From Streptomyces sp. cg36 (GTDB taxonomy: Bacteria; Actinomycetota; Actinomycetes; Streptomycetales; Streptomycetaceae): a stretch of DNA of 64,000 nt. The notes below the pieces were generated by a model. That model saw only the letters and a program-made list of their open reading frames with translations, searched no databases and was not told where the DNA came from. Each line of letters starts with the position of its first letter. Positions within the stretch are counted from its first letter, which is position 1. Position numbers and translations under genes: made by a program. The stretch spans positions 744,001-808,000 of the forward strand of contig NZ_CP163520.1 of NCBI RefSeq assembly GCF_041080675.1, read 5' to 3'. This document shows positions 23,221 to 31,521 of the stretch, piece after piece.

Positions 23221-25524
23221 ATGCGACTGCTCAGATTTCTGATCGCCGCGGTCTGCGCGGCAGCCGCACTCGCCCTGCCCACCTTCCCCGCGAGCGCCGC
23301 GCCCCCGGCCGCCGCGGCGCTGCCGCAGACGGTCCCGGCGCTGCGCCAGTGGACGGCCGGAACCGGCACGTACACCTTCACCGGCACCAGCAGGATCGCC
23401 GTCGACCCGGCCCATTCCGCCCAACTCGCCGACGAGGCCGCCACGTTCGCCGACGACCTGACCGCCCAGACCGGGCGCACGGTGGCCGTCGTCACCGGGG
23501 CCCCGGCCACCGGCGACATCGCGCTGACCCTCGGGGACGCCGCCCTGCCCGCCGAGGGCTACCGGATGAACGTCGGCCCGGCGATCACCGTCCGGGCGGG
23601 CACCGCGGCCGGCGCGTTCTACGGCACCCGCACGGTGCTCCAACTCCTGCGCCAGTCCTCCTCGTTGCCCGCCGGGACCGCCGTGGACTGGCCCGTCAAG
23701 GCCGAGCGCGGACTCATGATCGACCAGGGCCGGAAGTTCTTCACGGTCGCCTGGGTGCGGCAGCACATCAAGGAGCTGGCCTACCTCAAGCTCAACTACT
23801 TCCACTTCCACCTCTCCGACACCTTCGGCTTCCGGCTGGAGAGCTCCACCCACCCGGAGATCGTCTCCGCCGACCACTACTCCAAGCAGGACATCGCCGA
23901 TCTGGTGGCGCTGGGCCGCAAGTACCACGTCACGATCGTTCCCGAGATCGACACCCCGGGGCACATGAACGCCGTCCTGGCCGCCCACCCCGAGCTGAAG
24001 CTCAAGAACAGCTCCGGCACCGCCAGCGCGGAGTTCATCGACCTCTCGCTGCCCGGCTCGTACGCCCTGATCAAGGACCTGGTCAACGAGTACCTGCCGC
24101 TGTTCCCCGCCCCGTACTGGCACATCGGCGCCGACGAGTACGTCACGGACTACGGCAGCTACCCCCAGCTGCTCAGCTACGCCCGCGCCCACTACGGCGC
24201 CGGGGCCACCGCCAAGGACACCTACTACGGCTTCGTGAACTGGGCCGACGAGCTGGTCCGCGCCGCGGGCAAGACCACCCGGATGTGGAACGACGGCATC
24301 AAGTCGGGCGACGGCACGGTCACCCCGAACGCGGACATCCTGGTCGAGTACTGGTACGACTACGGCCTCACGCCCCAGCAGTTGGCGGCGGCCGGGCACA
24401 CCGTGGCCAACGAGTCATGGACGCCCACCTACTACGTCCTCGGAGGCGCCAAGCCCGACACCAAGTGGATGTACGAGACGTGGACGCCGGACCTCTTCCA
24501 GGGCGGCAGCACGCTCACCGACCCGGCCCGCAACCCCGGTTCGCTGCTGCACGTCTGGTGCGACAACCCGGGCGCCGAGACGGAGGACCAGATCGCCGCC
24601 GGGATCATGTACCCGCTGCGCGGGCTGGCCCAGCAGACCTGGGGCTCGCCCAAACCCGTGAGCACCTACGCCGCGTTCACCCCGATCGTGGCGGCGGTCG
24701 GCCACAACCCGGCCTGGCCCGGACTCGCCCAGCCCGGCAACCTCACCCGCAACCGGCCCACCACGGCGTCCAGTACCGAGACCGCGAACTTCCCGGCCGC
24801 GTCCGCCACCGACGGCGACCCCGCGACCCGCTGGTCCAGCGCCTACAGCGACCCGCAGTGGCTCCAGGTCGACCTGGGCTCCGGCCAGGACATCGGCAGG
24901 GTGGTGCTGCGCTGGGAGGCCGCGTACGGGAAGTCCTTCCAGCTCCAGCTCTCCGACGACGCCACCACCTGGCGCACGCTCTACTCCACCACCACCGGCA
25001 CGGGCGGCGTCCAGGACCTCACCGGCCTCTCCGGCCACGGCCGCTATCTGCGGCTGTACGCCACACAGCGCGGCACGTCCTACGGCTACTCGCTGTACGA
25101 GTTCGAGGCGTACGCCGGCACGCTCGGCGGCACCCGCACCCTGACCTCGGGCGGCAAGGCGCTGGACGACCCGGCGAGCTCCACCGCCCCCGGCACCCAG
25201 CTGATCACCTGGACCCCGCACGGCGGCCCCAACCAGCAGTGGCAGCTCACCCCCAACGGCGACGGCAGCCACACCCTGGTCAACGGCGCCTCCAAGCTGT
25301 GCGCGGACGTCTCCGGCTCCGGGTCGGGGGCCGCCGTGGTCCAGGCCGCCTGCGACGGCCGCGACAGCCAGCACTGGCGGTTCACGGGGCTGGGCGGGGC
25401 ACGGTTCTCGGTGGCCAACCAGAGCAGCGGGCTGCTGCTGACCACCGCCTCGGGCGCGGACGGCGCCCCGGTCACCCAGCGGACGGCCGACGGCTCCGCC
25501 GCCCAGGAGTGGCAGCTCGCCTGA
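23221..25524 (+). CDS. Secreted GH20 beta-N-acetylhexosaminidase with F5/8-type C and ricin-type modules
   Basis: A 767-residue exported enzyme. A signal peptide (about 1-27) is followed by a GH20b N-terminal domain (about 35-150) and a GH20 (beta/alpha)8 catalytic domain (about 160-495). GLMIDQGRKFF, YFHFHLSD, PEIDTPGHM and HIGADEY are visible, the last at residues 301-307 with the Asp-Glu catalytic pair at 305-306. An F5/8 type C discoidin module (about 509-635; NRPTTASSTETANFPAASATDGDPATRWSS split by strands) and a C-terminal ricin B-like module (about 640-767; QQWQLTPNGDG.., CADVSGSGSGAAVVQAACDG, QHWRF) would bind glycans. It should release GlcNAc/GalNAc from chitin fragments or glycoconjugates outside the cell. 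The F5/8 module is closely similar to that of the metallophosphoesterase at 42.7 kb. Confidence 0.93.
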   Translation: MRLLRFLIAAVCAAAALALPTFPASAAPPAAAALPQTVPALRQWTAGTGTYTFTGTSRIAVDPAHSAQLADEAATFADDLTAQTGRTVAVVTGAPATGDIALTLGDAALPAEGYRMNVGPAITVRAGTAAGAFYGTRTVLQLLRQSSSLPAGTAVDWPVKAERGLMIDQGRKFFTVAWVRQHIKELAYLKLNYFHFHLSDTFGFRLESSTHPEIVSADHYSKQDIADLVALGRKYHVTIVPEIDTPGHMNAVLAAHPELKLKNSSGTASAEFIDLSLPGSYALIKDLVNEYLPLFPAPYWHIGADEYVTDYGSYPQLLSYARAHYGAGATAKDTYYGFVNWADELVRAAGKTTRMWNDGIKSGDGTVTPNADILVEYWYDYGLTPQQLAAAGHTVANESWTPTYYVLGGAKPDTKWMYETWTPDLFQGGSTLTDPARNPGSLLHVWCDNPGAETEDQIAAGIMYPLRGLAQQTWGSPKPVSTYAAFTPIVAAVGHNPAWPGLAQPGNLTRNRPTTASSTETANFPAASATDGDPATRWSSAYSDPQWLQVDLGSGQDIGRVVLRWEAAYGKSFQLQLSDDATTWRTLYSTTTGTGGVQDLTGLSGHGRYLRLYATQRGTSYGYSLYEFEAYAGTLGGTRTLTSGGKALDDPASSTAPGTQLITWTPHGGPNQQWQLTPNGDGSHTLVNGASKLCADVSGSGSGAAVVQAACDGRDSQHWRFTGLGGARFSVANQSSGLLLTTASGADGAPVTQRTADGSAAQEWQLA

Positions 25525-25995
25525 TCAGTGCGGCGGCGACGCCCCCGGCACCGGTTCCGGCCAGACCAACAGGACCGGGCAGGGGGCGTGGTCGACGACG
25601 AAGCGGGCGGCGGGGCCGAGGCTCTTGGGGCCCGGGCGGCCGCGGTCGCCGTCGCGCGCGAGCACCAGCAGTGCGGCGCCCTCGGCCGCGGCCACCACCT
25701 CGTGCCCGGTCCGCCCGGTGCGCTCCACGCTCCGGCACGGACGGCCCAGCCGCTCGGCCGCGGCACGCAGCAGCTCGCGCGCCGAGGCGTCCGCGAGGCT
25801 CTCCAGCCGGGTGCCGGGGTCGCGTTCGGGGTGGCCCCGGCCGAGCAGACCGGCGTAGGCGCCGTGGGCGACGCCCGGGACGTCGTGGCCGGTGACGTGG
25901 AGCAGCACCACGTCGGCGCCGTCCGCCGTGTGGGCGCGGGCCGCGTCCACACAGGCCGGCCAGGAGCCGTCGGTGATCCAGACGACGACGGTCAT
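25525..25995 (-). CDS. Universal stress protein (UspA) domain protein
   Basis: A 156-residue single Usp domain. The first strand is MTVVVWITDGSW, and the C-terminal part AALLVLARDGDRGRPGPKSLGPAARFVVDHAPCPVLLVW corresponds to the G-2x-G-9x-G(S) nucleotide-binding region, here with Gly-Pro spacing that is not canonical. Its stop codon directly abuts that of the convergent GH20 gene. It lies 6 nt downstream of the ArsB/NhaD-type permease gene and is surely in its operon; Usp-transporter pairs are common and suggest nucleotide-dependent control of transport. GGAGG lies 10 nt before the ATG. Confidence 0.83.
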   Translation of the reverse strand: MTVVVWITDGSWPACVDAARAHTADGADVVLLHVTGHDVPGVAHGAYAGLLGRGHPERDPGTRLESLADASARELLRAAAERLGRPCRSVERTGRTGHEVVAAAEGAALLVLARDGDRGRPGPKSLGPAARFVVDHAPCPVLLVWPEPVPGASPPH

Positions 25996-26001
25996 GACGC
26001 A

Positions 26002-27327
26002 TCAGCCTCCGAGCACGTGCAGCGACCCCCACAGTGCCAGCACCGCGAGCGTCAGGGCGAGCGGCACGACGAGCAGCCCGAGCCGGGTGAACTCGCCGAG
26101 GTCCACGTCGCTGTCGTGCTCGCGCACGATCCGCCGCCACAGCAGCGTCGCCAGCGACCCGGCGTACGTCAGATTGGGGCCGATGTTGACGCCGAGCAGC
26201 ACCGCGAGCACCGCGCCGGGTCCGGTCGGCGCGGTCAGCGGCAGCAGGACGAGCACGGCGGGCAGGTTGTTGATGACGTTGGCCAGGACCGCGGCCAGCG
26301 CGGCCACGCCCAGCAGCGCGGGCAGGCCGGTCCCGGCGGGCACCAGATGGGCGAGGCCGGAGGCCAGGCCGTTGTCGACGACCGCGCGCACCACGATGCC
26401 CAGGGCGAGCACGAAGGCCAGGAACGGCAGCGCCGTCGCCCGCACCAGCGCGGCCGGGGTGGTCCGGCGGCGCACCAGGGCGCGGACCGCGAGGACGAGC
26501 GCCCCCGCGGCGGCGGCCCACGCGGGGTCGATCCCCACCGCGGAGCTGAGCACGAACCCGCCGAGCGTCCCGGCGACCGTCAGCAGCGCGAACAGGGGCA
26601 GTTCGGGCGGTTCGCCGCCGGGCGGCGCCGGGGCGCCCGCGTCGAGGTCGCTCGCGAAGAAGCGCCGCAGCACGACGTACTCCACCCCGATCGCGACCAC
26701 CCAGGGCAGCGCCATCAGCGCGGCGAACCGGGTGAAGGTCAGCCCGCTGGCCGCGAACGCCAGCAGATTGGTGAGGTTGGAGACGGGCAGCAGCAGCGAC
26801 GCCGTGTTGGACAGATGGGTGCAGGCGTACACATGCGGCCTGGGCCGCACGTCCAGCCGGGCCGCGGTGGCGAAGACCACCGGCGTGAGCAGCACCACCG
26901 TGGCGTCCAGGCTGAGGACGGCCGTGATGAGCGAGGCGACCGCGAAGACCTGGGCGAGGAGCCGGCGCGGTCTGCCCGCGGCGGTCCGGGCCATCCAGGC
27001 GCCGCAGGCGTGGAAGAGTCCGTCGTCGTCGCAGAGCTGGGCGAGGACGAGCACGGCCGCCAGGAATCCGATGACCGGGCCCAGCCGTTCGGCCTCGGCC
27101 CGCGCGTGGTCCAGGGAGATCGCCCCGCAGGCGACCACGGCTCCGGCGGCGGGCACCGCCACCACCGCCTCCGGCCAGCCCCACGGCCGTACCACGGCGC
27201 AGACCAGCACCGCGATGAGCAGCCCCGCCGACACGACCTCAGCACCCCAGGTGTTCAGGGCCAACTCCTCGCAGACAACGCCAGTGATCAGCCCCCATGG
27301 AAGCAGATGTCCGCGCCGGGGCCGCAC
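26002..27327 (-). CDS. ArsB/NhaD-type anion or ion permease (SLC13-like)
   Basis: Up to 441 residues with about 11-12 hydrophobic helices. Signatures of the ion transporter superfamily are present: SLDATVVLLTPVVFATAARL after helix 3, HLSNTASLLLPVSNLTNLLAFA, and the second-half repeat NVINNLPAVLVLLPL followed by NIGPNLTYAGSLATLLWRRI. These NxTN-like helical hairpins are the substrate and Na+ sites in ArsB, CitM and NhaD proteins. Arsenite, dicarboxylate or Na+ are all possible; no arsR or arsC neighbour supports arsenic. The start is uncertain: GTG at 27327 is the furthest; a start nearer 27255-27265 after GAGGAG is possible. The UspA gene follows in the operon. Confidence 0.8.
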   Translation of the reverse strand: MRPRRGHLLPWGLITGVVCEELALNTWGAEVVSAGLLIAVLVCAVVRPWGWPEAVVAVPAAGAVVACGAISLDHARAEAERLGPVIGFLAAVLVLAQLCDDDGLFHACGAWMARTAAGRPRRLLAQVFAVASLITAVLSLDATVVLLTPVVFATAARLDVRPRPHVYACTHLSNTASLLLPVSNLTNLLAFAASGLTFTRFAALMALPWVVAIGVEYVVLRRFFASDLDAGAPAPPGGEPPELPLFALLTVAGTLGGFVLSSAVGIDPAWAAAAGALVLAVRALVRRRTTPAALVRATALPFLAFVLALGIVVRAVVDNGLASGLAHLVPAGTGLPALLGVAALAAVLANVINNLPAVLVLLPLTAPTGPGAVLAVLLGVNIGPNLTYAGSLATLLWRRIVREHDSDVDLGEFTRLGLLVVPLALTLAVLALWGSLHVLGG

Positions 27328-27350
27328 ACCCGCCCGGGGGCGCCCGAACC

Positions 27351-27854
27351 CTATCCGGCGGCCGGGCCCCCGGGCGGGGGCGTCCCCGGGACCGGGCCGC
27401 CGGGCGGCGGGCCCGGGTGGAGGCCGCGGCGCCCGGCGGCCCAGTTCTGGAGCTCGGTCGTGGCGACGGCCTCGACCTCTTCGAGCAGCCGTTCGCGCAC
27501 GGCCTCGTCCCGCTCGCCCTCGGGGACGAGCCGGTAGCGCCGGATCGCCATGCGCAGCCGCAGCCAGGCCTCGGCGGCGAGCACGTGCCGCTCCGAGTGG
27601 TTGAAGACCTGGCGGAACCCGCCGATGAAGACGGTGAGTCCGGCCAGGGTGGCGGTGACGGCCGGGGGCGCCTGGATGCCCGCGGCGACCACGGTGGCGC
27701 CGCCGGTGAGGAGCGCGCTCAGCTCGGTGGCCCAGTGCTGGCGCCGGGCCCGGTCGCGGGCGCGCGCGTACCAGTCCAGGTCCTTGAGGGCGTGTTCGAG
27801 CAGCGGGTCGGCAACCGGCTCGGGCCGCTGGGGCGTTCGTCCGTGTATCTGCAC
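27351..27854 (-). CDS. DUF4231/SLATT-like two-helix membrane protein
   Basis: A 167-residue protein with an N-terminal amphipathic helix (DLDWYARARDRARRQHW), a hydrophobic pair (ELSALLTGGATVVAAGIQA, VTATLAGLTVFIGGFRQVF) and a following helix NHSERHVLAAEAWLRLRMAIRRYR. This is the DUF4231/SLATT pattern, a domain proposed to form membrane pores coupled to nucleotide-derived signals in bacterial conflict systems. The C-terminal 28 residues are Gly/Pro repeats. GTG start, with GGGAG 9 nt upstream. No second-messenger or nuclease gene is adjacent, so a defence role is not supported here. It lies upstream of the ArsB-like gene on the same strand. Confidence 0.7.
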   Translation of the reverse strand: MQIHGRTPQRPEPVADPLLEHALKDLDWYARARDRARRQHWATELSALLTGGATVVAAGIQAPPAVTATLAGLTVFIGGFRQVFNHSERHVLAAEAWLRLRMAIRRYRLVPEGERDEAVRERLLEEVEAVATTELQNWAAGRRGLHPGPPPGGPVPGTPPPGGPAAG

Positions 27855-27909
27855 GCGAGTATGCTCCCCCGGCGCCCGGCCGTACGCGAACCCCGCCCCC
27901 GCCGGGCGG

Positions 27910-28779
27910 TCAGCGGGCGACGAGCGGGCGCACCCGCTCGGCCGTGAAGCGGACGAACGCCTCGGTGTCCGGCTCGTCCGCGGTGGGTTCCAGGATCACG
28001 CTGTCGGCGCCCGCCTCGGCGAGCCGCTCGACCGCGTCGGCGACGGCCGCCGCGTCCCCGGCGACGCCGAAGGCTTCTCCGTCCTTCTTCGCGGCGAGTT
28101 CGCCCCGCAGCCGTTCGGCGGCGTCGGGGCCGGTGGCCGCGAGCAGGTAGACGACCACCCGGTGGGCGTCGGCGCGCCCGGCCGCCGTCCGGCCCTCGTC
28201 GATGAGTTCCCGGGCCCGGCGCACCCCGTGCGGGCCGGTGCCCGCGACCAGGACGCTGCCGTCGGCCGCCTCGCCCGACAGCCGCAGGGTGCGCGGGCCG
28301 GTCGCGCCGGACAGCACGGGGGCGGCGCCGTGCGGCGGATAGTCCAGGGCGACCGCGTCCAGCCGCACATAGCGGCCGTCGGTGCTGACGCTCTCGCCGC
28401 CCAACAGGGCGCGCAGCGCCGCGAGATGCTCCCGCAGCAGCGTGAGCGGCGACTCGGCGCGGGCGCCCACCTGCCCCATCCACTCCTGCACCCCGTGCCC
28501 GACCGCCAGGGTCACCCGCCCCGGGAAGAGGCGGTGCAAGGTGGCCGCCTCCATCGCGGTCAGGGCGGCGTTGCGCAGCGGTACGGGCAGGAGCCCCACC
28601 CCGACGCGCAGCCGCTCGGTCCAGGCGAGGGCGGCGGCGGCACTGGCGATGCCGCTCTCCAGGAAGCAGTCCTCCCAGAGCCAGAGTTCGTCCAGTCCGG
28701 CGGCCTCGGCGCCGCGGGCGACGGGGCGGAGGCGTTCGGGGGCGTTCTGCGGGCGGAAGACCGCGCCTACTGTGGTCAT
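27910..28779 (-). CDS. LLM-class (luciferase-like) F420-dependent oxidoreductase
   Basis: A 289-residue TIM-barrel protein of the bacterial-luciferase-like monooxygenase family: AVFRPQNAPERLRPVARGAEAAGLDELWLWEDCF, RLRVGVGLLPVPLRNAALTAMEAATLHRLFPGRVTLAVGHGVQEW and GSVLVAGTGP. The N-terminal loop and the short length favour the F420-dependent reductase branch over FMNH2 monooxygenases. The reaction is unknown. GGGAG lies 10 nt before the ATG. It stands alone between the SLATT-like gene and the deaminase-like gene, all leftward. Confidence 0.83.
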   Translation of the reverse strand: MTTVGAVFRPQNAPERLRPVARGAEAAGLDELWLWEDCFLESGIASAAAALAWTERLRVGVGLLPVPLRNAALTAMEAATLHRLFPGRVTLAVGHGVQEWMGQVGARAESPLTLLREHLAALRALLGGESVSTDGRYVRLDAVALDYPPHGAAPVLSGATGPRTLRLSGEAADGSVLVAGTGPHGVRRARELIDEGRTAAGRADAHRVVVYLLAATGPDAAERLRGELAAKKDGEAFGVAGDAAAVADAVERLAEAGADSVILEPTADEPDTEAFVRFTAERVRPLVAR

Positions 28780-28836
28780 GGCGGGGTAACTCCCCCGGTC
28801 GGCCGCGAGCGAAACGACGGCCGGGGCGGGAACGGC

Positions 28837-29304
28837 CTAGGAGTGCTCCGGGCCCGCGGCCCGGTACGCCGTCGAGCCCCCGTCGGGGCTCCACGCGGTC
28901 ACGAACGGCATGAGGTCGCCGATCCGTACGCTGCCGACTCCGGCATCGCCCTCGGCGCCCGTCGGGAGCAGGACGCGGATCCCGGGGTGGTAGTCGTACA
29001 GCACCTGCCGGTCCCGGCCGCAGGGGCCGATGACGCCCCGGCCGAGGTTGCCGACGGCCACGATCGTGGTGAGCTCGCGGGCCCCGCTCGCCCGGGCGTT
29101 GCCGAGGGCGACCAGTTCCGCGCAGGGGCCGCCGGTGAAGTGGTAGACGTTGATGCCGCCGTGCAGGGTGCCGTCGGCCGCGCGCACGGCGGCGCCCATC
29201 GTGTGGACGCCGTCCTCCCCGTCGGTGTTCGCGTCGACGATGGCCCGGGCGTAGGCGACGAGTTCACGGTCGGCCGCGGTGAGTTCTCGGATCGGAATGC
29301 GCAT
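28837..29304 (-). CDS. Cytidine/blasticidin-deaminase-like protein with an altered zinc site
   Basis: A 155-residue deaminase-fold protein. Features are VHTMGAAVRAADGTLHGGINVYHFTGGPCAELVALGNA, with the first zinc ligand Cys and catalytic Glu in the CAE motif, and VIGPCGRDRQVLYDYHPGIRVL. Canonical cytidine and blasticidin-S deaminases have PCGxCRQ, two cysteines; here the second is Asp (PCGRDRQ), so only two Cys zinc ligands remain. The protein may use Asp as a ligand, act on another substrate, or be inactive. TAACCT sits 6 nt before the ATG, suggesting a leaderless message. It diverges from the mycothiol-family gene. Confidence 0.82.
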   Translation of the reverse strand: MRIPIRELTAADRELVAYARAIVDANTDGEDGVHTMGAAVRAADGTLHGGINVYHFTGGPCAELVALGNARASGARELTTIVAVGNLGRGVIGPCGRDRQVLYDYHPGIRVLLPTGAEGDAGVGSVRIGDLMPFVTAWSPDGGSTAYRAAGPEHS

Positions 29305-29310
29305 GGCCGC

Positions 29311-29316
29311 AGGTTA
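29311..29316 (-). promoter_or_regulatory. Leaderless-type -10 hexamer of the deaminase-like gene
   Basis: Read leftward, TAACCT lies 6 nt before the ATG at 29304, so transcription would begin at or next to the start codon. No -35 is convincing. Confidence 0.5.
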
Positions 29317-29448
29317 CGGAGGTGCGGGGGCCGTCGCGACCGTGTTTCGCGGCCGGCCCGGCGCCGGTGCCCGGCCGCCCGTCGTCGGCCGCGGCGGCTG
29401 TGGCAGGCTGCGGGGAGAGCCGAGCCGTACGCCAGGAGGCACCCCGCC

Positions 29449-30216
29449 ATGAACACAGCCGATCCGCTCGACCACGGCGCGGCCGTCGCGGCGGAGACCG
29501 CCCGGTTCGCCGCCCTGGTCGAGGGCGCCGACCTCACGCTTCCCGTGCCGTCCTGTCCGGGCTGGACGCTCGCCGATCTGGTCCGGCACACGGGCGGCGC
29601 CCAGCGCATGTTCACCGGGCTGCTGCGCCACCGCGTCCAGGAGCGCCCCGCCACCCGTGAAGTGGACATGCGGCTGCCGGAGCACGAGGACGGCTATGCC
29701 GACTGGCTGGCCCGGGGCGCCGCCGAGGCGGCGGAGGTGTTCGCGGCGACCGACCTCGACGCGCCGATGTGGGTCTGGGGCGCGGACGGGCACGCCCGCT
29801 TCTGGGTGCGGCGGATGCTCTTCGAGACGCTGGTGCACCGGGTCGACGCGGAGCGGACGCTGGGGCGGCCCTTCGCGATCGACCGGGCGGCGGCGCGGGA
29901 CGGCGTGGACGAGTTCCTGGTCAATCTGCCGTTCGCCGCGTTCTTCGCACCCGGGCTCGCCGCCCTGCGCGGCAGCGGCCAGCGGATCCGCTTCGTCTGC
30001 GCGGACGGCGGGGGCGAGTGGGTGGTGGCCCTGCGGCCGGACGGCTTCGGGCTGGTGACGGACGACGCGCGGGCGGACGCCGACGCGACGGTGCGGGCGG
30101 ACGCGGCGGACCTGCTGCTGCTCCTGTACGGGCGCGTCGACCGTACGGCGGAAGCGGTGTCGGCCTCGGGGGACGAAGCGCTGCTCGACCTCTGGTTCGC
30201 CAACTCGGCGTTCTAG
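29449..30216 (+). CDS. Maleylpyruvate isomerase (MDMPI)-family mycothiol-dependent protein
   Basis: A 255-residue DinB-fold protein. The N-terminal MDMPI domain contains FAALVEGADLTLPVPSCPGWTLADLVRHTGG (His in the metal site) and later RRMLFETLVHRVDAERTLG (HxxxE-type ligand helix). The C-terminal third is an SCP2-like strand domain (RADADATVRADAADLLLLLYGR). These enzymes use mycothiol, the actinobacterial thiol, for isomerisation or detoxification; most paralogs have no assigned substrate. AGGAGG is 9 nt before the ATG. A 10-bp terminator stem follows the stop. Confidence 0.87.
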   Translation: MNTADPLDHGAAVAAETARFAALVEGADLTLPVPSCPGWTLADLVRHTGGAQRMFTGLLRHRVQERPATREVDMRLPEHEDGYADWLARGAAEAAEVFAATDLDAPMWVWGADGHARFWVRRMLFETLVHRVDAERTLGRPFAIDRAAARDGVDEFLVNLPFAAFFAPGLAALRGSGQRIRFVCADGGGEWVVALRPDGFGLVTDDARADADATVRADAADLLLLLYGRVDRTAEAVSASGDEALLDLWFANSAF

Positions 30217-30217
30217 G

Positions 30218-30270
30218 GCCTGTCCGGGGGCCTGCCCTCCGGCGGCCGGGACGAGTTCCGCCGGACAGGC
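30218..30270 (+). terminator. Terminator hairpin after the MDMPI gene
   Basis: GCCTGTCCGG (30218-30227) pairs with CCGGACAGGC (30261-30270); a smaller inner stem can form from CCTCCGGCGG. It begins one base after the stop codon. Confidence 0.65.
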
Positions 30271-30328
30271 GCCGGCCGGACCGCGCCCGGCAGCCGTGGT
30301 CCGGGGGCCGACTGGCGCGGCACCGCCC

Positions 30329-31012
30329 TCACGCCGCGTCGCCCTCCAGCAGGTGCTGACGCACCTCGCGGAAGGTCCATGACCCGGCGTGCCGGGTGAA
30401 CACCCAGACCAGGTCGAAGCGGTCCGGCCAGTCGGCGGGGACCCCGGGGGCGTCCGCGGCGCCGAGGGCGCGCACGATGGCCGGGATCCTGGAGTGCTCC
30501 CAGCAGATCAGCACCGGCCCCGGCGCCGACAGGGCGGCGGCGGCCAGCCGGGACTCCTGGCCCTCGGCGATCGAGACGTCGACGCGCTCGTGCACGGCCG
30601 CGGCCAGGGGCGCGACGGTCTGGCGCATCCGGTGGGCCCCGGCGTGCGGCCCGGTGTCCGCCGCCGCGAAGAGCGTGGCGGGCCGGGGCAGCGGCGCGGC
30701 CGGGCGACCCGGCGCGGCGACGAACAGCCCGGGCAGCGCCCGCGCCCGCCGCCAGCCGCGCGCGGTCAGCGACTTCTTGTCCCGGGTGCCGTCCTCGTCC
30801 CGGCCCGGCTCGCCCCCGCCGGGCTTCTCGCCGTGCCTGATGATCATGACGGTGGTGTCGGCACCCGCCGCGCCCGTCGGGGGCGGGGCGGTGGAGGTGC
30901 CCGGCCGGGCGCCGCCGTCCACGTCGCCGCCGCACCCCGCCAGCGCGAGCGGCACGGCCCCGATCAGTGCGGCCAGCACCGTACGCCGACCGACCCCGCT
31001 GACGACCGCCAT
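30329..31012 (-). CDS. Histidine-phosphatase-like Tat lipoprotein
   Basis: A 227-residue protein. The N-terminus has a twin-arginine signal (GRRTVLAALIGAVPLAL) ending in lipobox LAGC, so it should be folded in the cytoplasm, exported by Tat and lipid-anchored. The mature part is a histidine-phosphatase fold: VMIIRHGEKPGG carries the RHG nucleophile motif, and CWEHSRIPAIVRAL holds the second conserved His. Possible roles include phosphate-ester hydrolysis at the cell surface. The segment between them is shorter than in phosphoglycerate mutases. ATG preceded by a G-rich run. It converges on the MDMPI gene. Confidence 0.8.
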   Translation of the reverse strand: MAVVSGVGRRTVLAALIGAVPLALAGCGGDVDGGARPGTSTAPPPTGAAGADTTVMIIRHGEKPGGGEPGRDEDGTRDKKSLTARGWRRARALPGLFVAAPGRPAAPLPRPATLFAAADTGPHAGAHRMRQTVAPLAAAVHERVDVSIAEGQESRLAAAALSAPGPVLICWEHSRIPAIVRALGAADAPGVPADWPDRFDLVWVFTRHAGSWTFREVRQHLLEGDAA

Positions 31013-31183
31013 CGCACACCCCCCGCACCGCGGGTCCGTCCCGCACCCCGCCAGACGGCGCGGACGGCCTCGGGGTTCCGTACGGGGGCGCCGCCGGGGG
31101 AGGTGTCGGGCACGTGTTTGACCCCGGCCGCCGAGGGCACGCGGGAAGCTCGTCCGCCCGCCCCCAGCCCACGGGAGCCGAAC

Positions 31184-31410
31184 GTGACCACGTACGCGCC
31201 GGACCGACCCCGCGTCCTGATCGTCGGGGCCGGATTCGCCGGATACCAGGCCGCCCGCACCCTGCACCGACGGATGCGCGGCCGGGCCCGGATCACCCTC
31301 CTCAACCCCACCGACCACTTCCTCTACCTGCCGCTGCTCCCCCAGGTCGCCGCCGGGATCCTGGAGCCGCGCCGGATCACCGTCTCCCTCACCGGGACGC
31401 TGCCCGGGTT
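31184..31410 (+). pseudogene. Truncated type II NADH dehydrogenase (NDH-2) gene, 5' fragment
   Basis: From a GTG with GGGAG upstream, 75 codons encode a clear NDH-2 start: RPRVLIVGAGFAGYQAARTLHRR (FAD GxGxxG), ARITLLNPTDHFLYLPLLPQVAAGILEPRRITVSL. This is the segment that in intact proteins is followed by more than 300 further residues, including the NADH-binding Rossmann domain. Here similarity stops at TGTLPG, and the frame continues as Arg-rich unrelated sequence that runs out of phase into the gas-vesicle gene. The break point is about 110 nt before the first gvp start codon. This is a deletion remnant, not a functional oxidoreductase. Confidence 0.8.
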
Positions 31411-31521
31411 TGCCGCCCCCGGACGGGGCTACCCGGTACGTCTCGGACGTGAGGTGACGTGGCCGCGCGGGCGAACTCGAAGGACGCGACGGGCGCGACG
31501 CCGGCACGGAGGTGGAACGCG

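Noticed and set aside
26002..27327. Arsenite efflux pump ArsB
   Set aside because: The family signature fits several ion transporters, and there is no arsR or arsC gene nearby; UspA is the only operon partner.
27351..27854. SLATT-type anti-phage effector
   Set aside because: The domain resembles SLATT/DUF4231, but no nucleotide cyclase, nuclease or other defence partner is adjacent.
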